Source of the DNA: Climacium dendroides
Taxonomy: Eukaryota > Streptophyta > Bryopsida > Hypnales > Climaciaceae
Assembly (NCBI GenBank): GCA_950106755.1
Contig: OX467092.1
Span: forward strand, 9,114,001 to 9,178,000
Reading direction: 5' to 3'
Length of the DNA: 64,000 bases
How positions within the stretch are numbered: the stretch's first letter is position 1; every line of letters starts with the position of its first letter. A program made the translations under genes and the position numbers. Under the pieces are notes generated by a model, which was not told the origin of the DNA, ran no database searches, and was given only the letters and a program-made list of their open reading frames with translations. This document shows positions 11,576-23,766 of this stretch, in pieces.

Positions 11576-11664
11576 CTGTTTAAGAACCTCATATTTTTTG
11601 ACTTCGTAAGTTTGATCTTTTCTAGTTTCTGAACGAAACGTAGAAAGTTTGACTCAAGAATCGT

Positions 11665-12250
11665 TTGTCTCTCATATCTTTCTCGAAGAACTCAGGAGTG
11701 GAGACCTACTTTTCTCAATTTAGACAGAACCTAGCACAATTCTCTGCCATAGGTGTCAAGATTGATGACACAGATCTAGTCCAAATCGTTATGAGAGCAC
11801 TTCTTGATAGTTATGATTATTTCCTTCAAAATTACACTAGTTCCGGTTTCTTTCCCACACTTGATCAATTACAGATCCATCTCATGCTGGAGGAAAGTCG
11901 ACGACAGTTCAAGACTGGGAGCAAAAGTGTTACTGATCCTGAGGCGCTGTACTTTCACGGAGACTATCGGGGAGGCCAACAGTCCCATTTTCATCAACAA
12001 AATTGTATCGGAGGGCGTCACTTCTATAGTAGACAGCCAAATCGTCCACAAGCGCATCACAAGGTACCCCAAATCATTTCGATCCATTTCAGAGCAGACA
12101 AGTTCAATGTTTTTATTGTGGACGATTTGGGCATTTGAAGGACATATGTCATGAGCATCTGATTGATATTCTCAAATTAGAAGCAAATAGACAAAACAAA
12201 CTTGGTATTGGTCAAATCTTGGCAAACATTGCTCAAAAGGAATCATGATC
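11665..12250 (+). pseudogene. copia Gag remnant with zinc knuckle
   Basis: The frame from 11665 encodes a Gag core (YFSQFRQNLAQFSAIG, then LQIHLMLEESRR). Near 12100 the frame is lost, and the CCHC knuckle (CFYCGRFGHLKDIC, 12108 onward) continues in another frame. This is the retroelement particle/RNA-binding protein, non-functional here. Confidence 0.82.
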
Positions 12251-12390
12251 AAATCCCAAAATCTGCATTGTACTTGGCAATATAGATCAATGTGATGAAC
12301 AAAATTACGACATGTTTGAAACAGCCATATCATCCCAGATATTCAAGATTTTGATTCGGGCTCGGGGAGGTCACTTAGAGTGTCCATTAG

Positions 12391-12894
12391 AAACCATGTG
12401 CAAATAAAACTTTGGACCCCTATATACTTTTTGAATTTTAAATAAAATTAAATGACAAAATATGAATAGATTTTTCTACTTTAAAAGTTTATGTTTTAAA
12501 TTATTGGTATTTTTATTTGTTAATAATAATTAGTTACAAATTTTTGAAGTAAAAAGATACACTGTAGAACTGAAAAATAACTTTCACACCCCTATATTAT
12601 ATAAGAAAAAAATTGTTTAAAAAATGAACAAAAAATTCCTTAAAATAAATCTCTGTTGAAAGCTCATTTTGAGTTGAATATTGATGCAATGGTCATCTAA
12701 ATGTGTTCTCTAAAAATATTTGAGTTAAAAAAACATGTCATTTTAGTGCATTTTTAACCTCTTCTAGAAATCATTTCATATTTTATTTGAGTTTGAAATT
12801 TTGGGAGTAGAATCCTATACTCATTAGTAAACAATGCTCAAAATTTGAAGTTAAAATTATAGTTTATTAAAAACCACTTGTTTGCACGTGGTTT
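12391..12894. mobile_element. candidate small inverted-repeat element inside copia Gag/protease
   Basis: The segment starts AAACCATGTGCAAATAA and ends TTGTTTGCACGTGGTTT. These are inverted repeats with one mismatch in the outer 14 bases and two over the full 17. It is much more AT-rich than the copia sequence and sits between the Gag knuckle and the protease motif (WYLDSKATQH). No clear target duplication is visible, so the exact ends are uncertain. Confidence 0.55.
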
Positions 12895-12899
12895 GTTGT

Positions 12900-14180
12900 A
12901 GTAGAACTAAGTACACCCCTCAAGGATTCAGGATGGTATCTCGATTCAAAAGCAACGCAGCACGTTAGTAGAGATCAAATTAGTTTCAATAGTTTTGAAT
13001 GGCAATGTCAAAACTGCAGGTGGTGTGAGCCACCAAATTACAGGAAAGGGGTCTATCCATTTCACCCTATCATCTAGAGAAAATAAAGATGTTCATAGTG
13101 TTCTTTACGTTCCTAGCTTAAAAAAACTTACTATCCATTGGTTCATTAACAGATAAAGGTATAATCGCATGCTTTGATGATGAAAAATGTTATCTTTATA
13201 GTTGAGGCAATAAAAAGATTATTGCAGAAGGGTTTTGAAACAAGAAGAATAGACTATACCAACTCTTAGCTTTAGATATGGACGTAACAACTAACATCGC
13301 TTAAAAAGACATATCTGCGGCGAGACTTTGGCACTATTGATTGGGGCATATTGGTTACGATAGGTTGCATGAGATGATAGCCAAAGGCATGGCTATGGGA
13401 ATACCACTTATTCCAATCTATCAAAAAATTTGTGAACATTGTCAGGCTGGCAAGCAAATAAGAGACAGTTTTCCAATTCAAAGTTTTACTAAAGCCACAT
13501 GGCCTCTTGAGCTGCTTCATTTGGATCTCTGTGGTCCTCTCCCTGTAACTTCACTTGGAGGCTCCAACTATTTCTTATTATTGTGGATGACTGCAGTCGA
13601 TATATTTGGGTCCGTTTCTTGCAGCACAAATCTGAAGCTCTTGAAGTGTCCAAAGTTTTTAAAAATATGATTGAGCTTCAACTAAAAAGAAAAATTTGCA
13701 TAATACGAAGCGATGGAGGCAGCAAATTCTTATCAAAAGATTTTTTGACATTGTGCAAAACTACTGGAATTCATAGACAGTTCACCAACACTAATACACC
13801 AGAGCAAAATGGGGTCACTGAACGTGCCAACTAAAAACTACTCGAAACTGCACGAAGCATGATGATGCATGCATCAACTTCCAAATTTTTATGAACAGAA
13901 TCTATTAACATAGCCGCTTTCCTTATCAATTGATCACCAAAAATGGCAAATCCATAAGTAACCCCCTTCCAACAAATTTTCAATAAGATTTCTAACATCT
14001 CCTTTTTACGATCATTTGGCTCAAAAGTATATGTTTGGGTGGAGAAAGATCAACATGACAAATTAGAGGCAAAGATAAAACTGGAAATTTTTATAGGCTA
14101 CAATGAGAATACTAAGGGCTTTTGAATCTGGATCCCTAGTAAGAGGAAGCTTATTTTATCTAGGAACGTTCGCTTTGATA
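12900..14180 (+). pseudogene. copia protease-integrase remnant
   Basis: A protease motif is readable as WYLDSKATQH (normally DSGATxH). The integrase zinc region (LGHIGYDRLHEM, then CEHCQAGK) follows, with core residues Asp in HLDLCGPL, Asp in IIRSDGGSKF and Glu in PEQNGVTERAN. At least two frame changes occur (one near 13580), and a stop directly follows the catalytic Glu block at 13832-13834. Non-functional. Confidence 0.85.
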
Positions 14181-14343
14181 AAATTGAGGTGCTAAATAAA
14201 CCCACTCACCAACCAGCTATTATTTTCCATCCGCAACTACCTTCTAACAATAGCACTACCACTAGCAATCTTTCCTCTAGCCAATCAGAACAATTGCATG
14301 TTTTACCCACCTCGCCCCACCATCACCAAAATCCTAGATCAAC

Positions 14344-14628
14344 TTGCCCATAGAGCTTGAAAATGGAGATAATTTAGTTTGTTCACCTGAAGTTCAACTT
14401 GATGATTCTAATTTTCAAATACAGCCACGCCAAGATAGATGTCCTTCATTTAGACTTAGAGATAGCTACACCTATTCTATAGAGCCATCCACAATCGATC
14501 AATTATTCCCACCATCTGCGGATTACATAGAATTTATAGAGCCTACAGAACACAACTGTTTTTTTGGCATTATCGAGGAACCTGTAGAACCTCTAAGCTT
14601 TATCAAAGCAAACTTTCATCTTGGCTGA
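14344..14628 (+). pseudogene. copia linker region between integrase and reverse transcriptase
   Basis: A 94-codon frame with no conserved domain, Pro/Glu/Ser rich (SADYIEFIEPTEHN), in the position of the poorly conserved linker that joins integrase and reverse transcriptase in copia polyproteins. Its reality rests on position only. Confidence 0.45.
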
Positions 14629-14639
14629 TAAGTAGCCAT

Positions 14640-16150
14640 GAAATCTGAGCAAAATTCCCTCCTAAAAAATCAACTTGGGAACTTTGCAATTGACCACCTA
14701 GGATTATACCTGTAATAGTAAGATTTTTATTTAAAACCAAACTAGGTGCAAATGGTAGGCCCCCAAAACTCAAAGCTCGTTTAGTGTCTCGTGGATTTCA
14801 GTAGACAAAGGGCTTGATTATGATGAAGTATTTGCTTCCGTCGCCAAATAGAAAGCAATTTGGATGGTGGTGGCTTTGTCAGCAAGTAACAATTGGGTAC
14901 TTATACATCTCAATGTGGTTACAACTTTCCTAAATGGTGATTTGAAAGAAATAGTGTACATGGAAATACAAAAGGGATTTTACAATTTCTTAACCCGCAA
15001 TAAAGTATATAGGCTTTGAAAATAACTCTATGGACTCAAACAGTCTCCTTAAATATGGTTTGAGAAGATTAACAGTTTCTTATTGGAACATGGGCTTTCC
15101 CACATTGAAGCACCTTGAACATGGTTTGAGAAGATTAACAGTTTCTTATTGGAACATGGGCTTTCCCACATTGAAGCAGATTACATCTTGTTTTACATCA
15201 CAAGCTCTAATGGAATCATTATTTTGATATTATATGTTGATAATTTGTTAATTACGGGACCAGATACTAATGGTATTCACTGCCTCAAGCAAAAACTCAT
15301 GACTCGCTTCGAAATGTCTGATCTTAGCAACATTAAGTGCTATCTTGGAGTTGATTTTATATGATCTGAACTTGGAATTTGTTTATCACATAACTCATAT
15401 TCAATGCAAATTCTGAAAGAGTTTGACATGGAAACATGTACACTTGCGTCAATACCAATGGCTAACGATTTAAATTTAGGGGTTGAGGAAGACTCACCAC
15501 AAGTTGATGCTAGGAGTTTTCAGAGACTAATAGGTATGTTAATATACCTAGTCAATACAAAGCTTGAGATCCTCTATGCTACAAGAATCCTCAATCGTTA
15601 CATACATGACCCAAGGGTACCCCACTTGATAGTAGCAAATCAAGTACTAAGGTATATTCGTGGATCAATCAACTTTGGCATCATTTATAAGAAAAATTAT
15701 AGTACATCTATAATTGGCTATGTAGATGCGGACTAGAGCAATAATAAGACAAATAGAAAGTTAATCAGCGGTTGGATGTTTCAATCGGCTAGAGGACCAA
15801 TATCCTGGTCTTCAAAGAAACAACATATTGTGGCCATTTCATCAACAGATGTTGAAGCCAAAGCATTAACTGATTGATATACAAGAAGCCATTTGGCTAC
15901 GGACATTATCATCAAAGATTCTTGCGCTTATACCAAACCCTATTACTATTTTCTATAACAACCAAAGTATTCTAAAAGTTGCTTGAAATCCTGTTTATCA
16001 CGAGCAATTGAAGCACTTTGAACTATGACTTCACTTTATTAGAGACAATGTTGTGGCGAGTACTATGAAAACATTATATATTCAATCTCGTGACTAGGTT
16101 GCAAATATTCTTACCAAACCCCTCAGAAAGCAATGATTCATCAAACTGAG
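14640..16150 (+). pseudogene. copia reverse transcriptase/RNase H remnant
   Basis: Reverse-transcriptase sequence is recognisable from about 14780. The polymerase box reads ILILYVDNLLITG, with the catalytic YVDD changed to YVDN. LIGMLIYLVNTK follows, then RNase H with GYVDAD, ISGWMFQSARGPISW and STDVEAKAL. Stops and frame changes are frequent, and one stop replaces the residue after GYVDAD, where the family usually has Trp. Confidence 0.85.
15055..15178 (+). repeat. 66-bp tandem duplication inside the copia reverse-transcriptase remnant
   Basis: The unit beginning atggtttgagaagattaac at 15055 is repeated from 15121, nearly identical apart from the copy ends. It is a local duplication after the element died, since it doubles coding sequence. 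Confidence 0.9.
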
Positions 16151-16180
16151 GGATGATATCATGATATGGGAATTAAGCAT

Positions 16181-17878
16181 TTCAGCTCTTTACATGAAGT
16201 CTAAGAACCTTGTAGATACTTCTCTACCTCGTCAAGTGTTCAAAATTTTTTAAACTCCGTGCCACTAAAACCCTTAATCTATCTCTCACAGTTTGAACAG
16301 TTGTAGTACAATCTTCTCACATATCCCTACCTAACGGCATATATCTTGCACACTCCTTACGATTGGCAACTGGATATGGAATACCAAATGTACCCCAACC
16401 TCCTATTCCGACGTCGACTTTGTCCTGGTGGAGGACGAACTAAACCCATAGTACGTCAACGGAAACCTATGGCACTGCGACGCAAACCTACAGTACATGG
16501 ATAAAAACCGATTGGGCAATGACGCAAACGTTTAGCACCTTCCAATACAAGGACATAGGGGTTTTGACGCCAATGGTGGATTACATTGACGTCCTTCAAA
16601 CTTGAACAACTTCCTAGAGCGAGACATTGCACTACCCATGAGTCAAAAAAAATACTTTCGGGTAGTATTCAAAATAACTTGGGTTGTCTGAACCCAATTC
16701 TGAACCAGAAAAAGGCCTTTCCAATTGGGTACAAGTCTCCAAGCTCCAATAGGTTATCGTTGTTGCCCATTTGACATCCAATCGGTTTATGTCGCCCTGC
16801 AAGTGGACAACGTGACCTTGGCAGAGGTTGAGGTCGACATCGACGTCATAGGTCGAGGTAGCCACAACCTAATGTGGACCAATTGCTTCTCCAAGAGCCG
16901 AAAGTGTCACAATACTCAACTCATCCCGATTGGACTCACTTCTACGATGTATATAGACTTAGTTCTACATTACTCAATCGAGATTTCTAATTGCTTCACA
17001 CTAACGTTCCAAAGAAATTTCAATCTCACAGTCCCTCATTGCATATCTCCAGGTGATAAATATTGAGGCATCATAGCCTTCTCACGTCCAGTCAGCCAAT
17101 ATCTCTCTCCAATTGTTACACTTTCATTTCCCAGTGCAATTTCAAGTCACTCTACAAACACAATCACATGTAGCCATGTGAACCTAGAAGATATCTCCTA
17201 TGTACTCCTATGCACATAGAGAATGAACCAAATCCTCACAATAATGGCCCAATCGGATCTCAAGCAACAATTCGAACAATTTCTCATTCAACATTCCACA
17301 ATAAACTCCAATTAACCACACAGAACATGCACACAAAGTCATATACAATCACACATAAGTCTCACAAGCAATTGGTAGTTCAGCCTTATATTTGCTAAAA
17401 CAGACTCAAGCACACAGAAATTCAAATTGTGTACATTCTAAAACATTAATCCATAACAGTTATCCTACAAACGCTAGAATTGTGCGAAACTAATCTTGAC
17501 CAATCTTTTTAAAAAGCAAGCAATTGAATTATTGGCGCTTCCACAGGCGCACAAACTCACACACAATCACACATAAGTCTTACAATACTCAACTCATCCC
17601 GATTGGACTCACTTCTATGTCATGTCATAGCATGTCGATGGACCCTCACAACTAAATGTGAAGAATTCAATTCAATACTAAATTAACCCATAGTTCTCAT
17701 GCACTCCTGTTAACTAAGACCACATGTCCCAATGCTCTTGTACATATGAGACTGTACCCAATCAAAGTGCCCATGTTCATAAGGTCAAAAGATGTTGGAA
17801 CAATTCTGAATATAAGGCTGTAAATTAAATGCAAGATAGATTAGGTTGCCATAGCGAAGACACTGAGCCAATTGCTAC
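16181..17878. other. motif-rich spacer left of the inverted repeat
   Basis: No gene is supported. From about 16500 on, CCAATTGG-like heptamers and octamers become frequent, as in the whole domain up to 42.8 kb. The stretch about 17190-17390 (cctatgcacatagagaatg, then ggatctcaagcaacaatt) is a diverged direct copy of about 18015-18180 inside the left arm, and also resembles about 25590-25740. It is probably another terminal module of the same repeat family. Confidence 0.5.
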
Positions 17879-19775
17879 CATTGCTGCCTCATATTGAAGA
17901 CAAACTCCATAACAAAAACAAGAAATTGGAATGGGAACAACCACTAACACCACCCCATTCCTTCACATAAACCTCCATCCACTAAATAATGAATGGGCAA
18001 GTCACTTCCATGCACTCATATGCACATAGTGAATGAATCAAATCCTCAAAATATTGTCCCGATTGGATCTCAAGCAACAATTAACCTACATACAAATCAC
18101 ACTATTCATGCTTCCAATTTCGTCCAATTTCTTGTTCAACATCCCACAATAAATTCCAATTGAATACGCACAACATGACATAACAACATGTAACACGCAA
18201 TTGCAAAACATATATTCATTATATTGCTCAAGGATTTAGAACATAACACTATTGTCTTACTACGAACGAGAAGCACCTCCTACTGAAGAAAACAACTACA
18301 CTACCAATCGGAAAACTAGCAGCCCATATGCCACATGAAAAAGGGGGACACCCAATTGGATGGCCCAATTGATAGAACTCCAACCTTTGATCCCATACCC
18401 AATTGGCAACTACTTTGTATAAGCCTCATTACTACTTCGACCCTCTATTGGTTAATACTTCTAGTTTACTCAAAATACCTAATCAGCCTAAAATTCAAAA
18501 TTACCAATTAGATCACATAGCCCCACTTCATCTGTTTGCATCCAACACTATTTCAGTGAGTTGGTCCCTGCCATTAATGTCAACTATTAGGGCTTTGGTT
18601 TTGGCGAGTTGGTTCCTATTGGTATGGGCAATTGTTGGGGCTCTTCTTTTGCACTCTTAGAGGACACACCATACGGAATCATTTGGATCTCGTAGCCAGG
18701 AGTCCATTGTAATGGCATCTGATACGTTGGCCACGTGGCTCCTCGACGTCTTGCCTCCAGATTGACCTTATCACATTCTGTCGAAGGTGCTCTCTAATTA
18801 CTTCGCTTTCGCTTCAATGACCCATCCCTTTGTTGATTGAGAAAAGAATCCATGAGTCCCTTCCGATTAGCACTCTTATCACCAATTAGATTGTGATGCG
18901 CCCCTTGCAAAAATTGCATCATGAACATCAACTCCAATAGGCGCATTTTCCTGCAACAATTGTAGTTTAGCCACGCGTAAAGTTTGCCATCCTACAACAT
19001 TCAACCACCCAATCGGGGATCTGTAATGATTCTGAAGAATTGGCACCACTCCGCCAAGGCTTTGCAAAAGATGGCTGCCCGAAAGCATACTGGATCTCGG
19101 TGTTTTTTGTGATCCGACCAAAAGTTTGTAAACAAAGTTACACATTCCTTCCAATTGCGCCAAGTTCTTGGAATTACTGGCTAGTTGTACCATACTGTGT
19201 CCAACTGAGCATCAATCCGCCACTTATACCTTCGCTCGATTGGCACCAATTCAGATTCTCGGAGATTCGCTCTGGTACTTCTCCAATGTCCATACGGAGA
19301 TTTGCTTCTGCTGTAATCAAGGCCTCAATTGGCTTATTTAACGGTGCTTGTTCATGGTGGTAATCCTTTTTAATCCATAACAATGCCTTCCACAGCAACA
19401 CATCCAGTTGGTCACTCACTTTAGAAAATAGATTCTCCCACTTACCAAGAAACTGGTCATCGGACACACTTGTAGTTGTTGAACAACTCCATGTATCTAA
19501 ATTGTGTGGCATACCTATAATTGCCTCCGATGCTACTTGCCAATTATATTTGTTCTTGAATTTGGCCCTGTGTACGTAGCTCAAACGGTAGCAATTGGGA
19601 AAAAGGCTTCGCTCCCAACATGCACTCCAATCGAACCTTAACATCCCTATAGGTATGGAAGTATTCAATAGGATGCACATCATTGAATCGGATCCTGGTC
19701 AATCTAGCTTGACAATCCTTCACCATCTGTATTACCCATCCCTCTGATTGAAAGTCACGCAAAAATGAATCCAAT

Positions 19776-20548
19776 CACTAGTAGAAAAACAGTGACCATG
19801 TCAACAAAAAATTAACAAAAAAGAGTTGAGGGCATTTGTATGTGTGGTCATGTTGTCTTGGACAGTACTTAACAAAAATTGTTGTTCATATTGTTATGGT
19901 GGTCAAATCAGAAAAATAATAATATGAATTCATTTTAAAATTTGTTCAATAAATGGCTTCCACATGGCAAGCCAAGAACCAGCTCAATACAAACTGCAAT
20001 ATTGGCCAAAATAACACATATATAGGACCAAAAATTAAACTTTATAATTTAATTACAAGAAAATTAGACTTTACAATTAATTTAGGAAACAAGTTTTTTA
20101 AGACTAAGTATTTAGTGATAGAAGAGAAGTGACTTTGGTAATAGAAGAGTAGAGAAGACAATCTCTTTATAGAAATGGAATAGTAGAAGATAGAATAAAC
20201 CATATGGGATATGTGAATTAAGACTATGAATGATTCACATGTCCCACATGGTTTGTTTTGACCTTTTATCACCCCATTTGCATAAAGAACTTGTCTTATC
20301 CTCTCTTATGTCACCAAAGTCACTTCTCTTATATCACTAGCTTATGAGAGGCATGTCTCTCAACAAAAAAGTATTAATTTTTTTGTTGGTTTGGATGTTG
20401 TACTATTTGAAGCAACAAAAATTCAGTGCCCATTTTGTTAGCTTGTTCAAATCAAGAATTTTTTTTTTGTTAAAATGGTCGATACAGTATCCCAATCAAT
20501 AAAAAATTGTTAAATTTTTGTTGACTTGAACACCATTTTCTAGTAGTG
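19776..20548. mobile_element. 773-bp non-autonomous CACTA element
   Basis: Ends are CACTAGTAGAAAAA and TTTTCTAGTAGTG, flanked by a 3-bp duplication AAT (19773-19775, 20549-20551). The right arm has the uninterrupted site gaatccaatacacgc, with a single AAT. This proves insertion and fixes both ends. There is no coding capacity; the middle contains a long hairpin (20112-20340). Confidence 0.95.
20112..20340. repeat. hairpin inside the 773-bp CACTA element
   Basis: The left half (tagtgatagaagagaagtg) pairs with the right half (cacttctcttatatcacta) over roughly 100 bp with mismatches. Part of one half recurs near 6040-6130, so it is a dispersed foldback unit captured by the CACTA element. Confidence 0.75.
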
Positions 20549-22034
20549 AATACACGCTTCCAATCCTCAATGGGACACTCCTCCCAATTGTTGGCTAGTC
20601 GTGCAGCCATATGTTCCCCCCAATCAATGTAGTTGGGTTGTCGCACGTCTTCTCCATACTCGTCCTGCCATCGGTAACGTTCCGCTTATACCTCCTCCAC
20701 TTGACGATAATAACGTAACAATTAGACTCCCAAATCTCCAATCACCTAAAAGGCTGCCACATGATCTTCCAATTGGAGGTCACTACTCACAATGATCTCT
20801 ACCAATAAGTCTTCCAACTGCAAATCTTCAGCTAGTTCCCGTATCCTCTGAAATTGATCAATGGAAAGGATTTGCTGCTGTATGATATCTACAATCAGAA
20901 AGAATACCTATCGTTCGTATGTGTAAGCATGTTCCAGATTGCGGGTAGGAAGAATGTAGGATGATAATTCCAATAGGGCATGTACAAATACTCCTCTTCT
21001 TTGGTGTCGCAAAGCATCCCCTTCAATATCTGAATCCACAATCCCCTTTCCTTTCCGATTGATCAATTGCGTGGTGAATTGCTCGTGATTCCTCTCCAAT
21101 GCTCGGTATCGATTGGTAAGCTCTTCCACCGTGCGTTTCTAGGATTCTACGTCCAATCAGGTTTTAATGTGTTTGTCACGGAGCTTCAGTAATTTATCAG
21201 TCTCCCCCTCCTTCTCCTCTTGGCATTGCTCCAATTGATTCCACAATTGCACATACTCAGAATTCTCATCAATTGGTTTGGACATGGCTGTCTTCAATCT
21301 GTTCGCTTCAACTTGAAGTACTTGGTACTCATTTCGAAGAATCTTGTATTGATCTTCAAGAAGCTTGTGTTGCTCTTTAAGAGCCTTGTAGTCTTCAAAA
21401 ATAGTAGGTTGTAAGGCCAACATTTCCAATTGAAGAGCTTCTTATACCTTCCTCCGATAGTACTCGGTGTCATTCGACACCACCCTCCCTACTCTAGCTA
21501 CCAATTGCGATGTTCCCTCCTCTGCCTTAGGCTTCACCTCCAAAAGTACTATGGATTTGGCCGCATCGAAAATCTTTATCAAATAGTACCCCCCACAAAA
21601 TTGTTTTGTTGCATCAAGAGGGTTGGCCTTCACATCTTCAAGCGATTGGTGAAGCCTCCTCGTAATCCATTTCGCCCAATTGACAATAACTCCATGCTCA
21701 AACACGGCTACCGCTACAACCAGAGCTCCCAATCCCACCCAATTGGGATTCATGTCGAAAAACAACCAATGGGATACAAATTCAGTCTACCACTTCCCTT
21801 CAATCACGGGTTAACTGGTCTTTGCAAAACTGAATGGGTAGCCCCCCCTTGCTAATCAATTGGTATGGCTATTGCCTATGTTGAGAAACACATACGAATA
21901 TGATAGTCCTCCTTCTTCAAATTGCTGCACAAAATCCCATGATTAGGTAACTTTAATGCTTTGCCTACTAACTCTAGGCTCAACTCCAATCACTTCCCAC
22001 GCACAATCCCCACATGCTCCGCCGATTGGTAAGT

Positions 22035-22082
22035 TGCCACAAATTTTGCTACAAATTTTGCCACAAATTTTGCCACAAATTC
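22035..22082 (-). repeat. 15-bp tandem repeat expanded in the left arm
   Basis: Units of gccacaaattttgct encode repeated KFVA steps in the coiled-coil gene. The left arm has about three to four units where the right arm (about 39433-39455) has one. Confidence 0.85.
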
Positions 22083-22193
22083 ATCGTCCACATTCTGTGA
22101 GACGAAATTTGCCGACAGAAATTTTAAAATTCTTGTTGCCTTTATATTCTTCACATTCTTTGGCTTCCGCATGAAAGCCAATCCGGCCTCCAA

Positions 22194-22990
22194 GGTGAGT
22201 GCAAGAAAGACTAGTCCTTTTTTGCGTCACACTTCGAGTGATAGAGTTGTCATTGGCCACAACTTTTGGAGGTTCAAGAAAATGAAGTTGAAATTTTTGG
22301 GGAGGTAGAGAACTCCATAGCCACGAGAGGACATATTTTCTAAGAATTAAAAAAAATCAAATTCTAATTAATTTCTAATTTAGCTAACTTGTGACACTTT
22401 GTAGTTTAGGGGTTTTTAGTACTGGGGAGTATTCAATTTTGATCATTTTGAGCTGAAATTTTTATGGGCTCTTCCTATAATGTATTTGTATGATCCTACC
22501 CAAGGATTTTAAAGAAAACTCAATTTCAAGTGCGTCACGAGCGCTCGAATAAAGGTCACTTGCGCGTGCCATTTTGAACAATATAGATGATTTTTTTTGG
22601 GGGGGGCGGGTGAAATGTAATGAGGACAAAGTCTATCAAAATGGCCATTTTTTATTTTTAAAAATAATGGTTATCTTTTTTTTCTAAAAATTTAAAAGTG
22701 GACTTCACTATTTTCAATGAGAAATTGGGACCCCAGGCTACAACAGTACTATAAGACAACATCTAGTATTTGGTAATACTCCTATAGCTACCCGCCTTCA
22801 TCAAGTTCTGCCCAAGTGTACAGTAGCTAGACACTTGTCAATTGTAACCTCAATCTGCAGTTTTATCAACGGTCCATGTAATGCTTTCCAATTCTGCAGT
22901 ACAATACTGTAGTACTCATAGTACTGAGTCGCTGAAACTAGGTACTAAGCAAAACGCTACGAAAACTGGTGAGTCTTTCTTGCACTCACC
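22194..22990. mobile_element. 797-bp inverted-repeat element of unknown superfamily
   Basis: It starts GGTGAGTGCAAGAAAGACT and ends with the exact inverse AGTCTTTCTTGCACTCACC. Flanks are CTCCAA (22188-22193) and CTCTAG (22991-22996). The uninterrupted right arm reads CTCCAG, so each flank looks like a once-mutated copy of a 6-bp duplication. There is no coding sequence. The interior holds short GC-rich words and a poly-G run. Confidence 0.88.
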
Positions 22991-23244
22991 CTCTAGAGCT
23001 GGCCAAGGTACTGAAGAAATTAAAGACCTCCTTGCACCCATCACTTCTTTTCTTGCCAAACCGGATGGCTCTCCTTCAATTTTAGGTTTCTTCATTGTTG
23101 GAAGAGTTGGAGTAGCAACCGGGATCTCCTTCACAAACACCGGCTCATTGTCAGAATCCGACACCGATTTCGACATTGCTCCCCCTTGTTTCTTCTCTGA
23201 GCCCTTCCGCACACAAGCCTTTTCTAAACTAGTCCACCCTAAAC

Positions 23245-23489
23245 CAATCGCTCCTACAATGTGAGCAACTACATTCTTACACCAATCGCTCCTACAATGT
23301 GAGCAACTACATTCTTACACCAATCGCTCCTACAATGTGAGCAACTACATTCTTACACCAATCGCTCCTACAATGTGAGCAACTACAATTGTAGCCCAAT
23401 TAGGGCTACAATGTGAGCAACTACAGTCTTACACCAATCAGGACTACAATGTGAGCAACTACAGTCTTACACCAATCGGGGCTACGATG
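23245..23489. repeat. tandem repeat, about 38-bp unit, seven copies
   Basis: Units such as caccaatcgctcctacaatg followed by tgagcaactacattctta repeat about seven times. The last three are more diverged. The right arm (38898-39076) has about five. It lies directly upstream of the start of the coiled-coil gene and could be its promoter region. Confidence 0.9.
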
Positions 23490-23766
23490 TGAGCAATTCA
23501 AAATGCTTCCAAAACTTCATCTTCTCCAATTGACAAGATAGAATGGATTAAATCCCAACGCCTCCCTTCTCCCGTCACCCACCAATCGGAGCAATGTACA
23601 CCAATCTAGCAGCTTGTTACATCATTGTCCAAAATCCATTGTTATCCATCCCGATTGGTATCATCATATTGTCTTCTCACAATCGGGGTCATTTGTTTTG
23701 AAAATGTACTCATCATTGAGTGTTTGTATTTAATTTTTAACTTCAATTGGCAAGGCGCAAGTACTA

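Larger units (their letters stand above)
11563..16180 (+). mobile_element. degraded Ty1/copia element (second, unrelated copy)
   Basis: Gag, zinc knuckle, protease, integrase, reverse transcriptase and RNase H fragments follow one another on the plus strand in copia order, separated by stops and frameshifts. Protein sequence differs from the 7.2-10.9 kb element, so this is a different family and much older. A candidate 504-bp inserted element interrupts the Gag-protease junction. The 3' LTR is missing or too diverged to see. Confidence 0.88.
18879..23212 (-). pseudogene. coiled-coil/Gag-like gene, left-arm copy
   Basis: Read on the minus strand from an ATG near 23185, with the two insertions removed, it matches the copy at 39140-41833. 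An N-terminal Ser/Pro-rich segment leads to a globular region (FLSANFVSQNV, then FEHGVIVNWAKWITRRLHQ), a long coiled coil (YKALKEQHKLLEDQYKILRN) and a C-terminal helical domain (WVIQMVKDCQARLTRIRF). Stops recur in one frame. Two sites that are stops in the right arm are sense here: CAA at 20872-20874 and CGA at 20599-20601. The domain order suggests a retroelement Gag or plant-mobile-domain-like protein; I cannot name it. It is interrupted by elements at 19776-20548 and 22194-22990. Confidence 0.7.

Noticed and set aside
23245..23489. Regularly spaced repeats resembling a CRISPR array
   Set aside because: Units are contiguous tandem copies without unique spacers, in plant nuclear DNA. It is a minisatellite.
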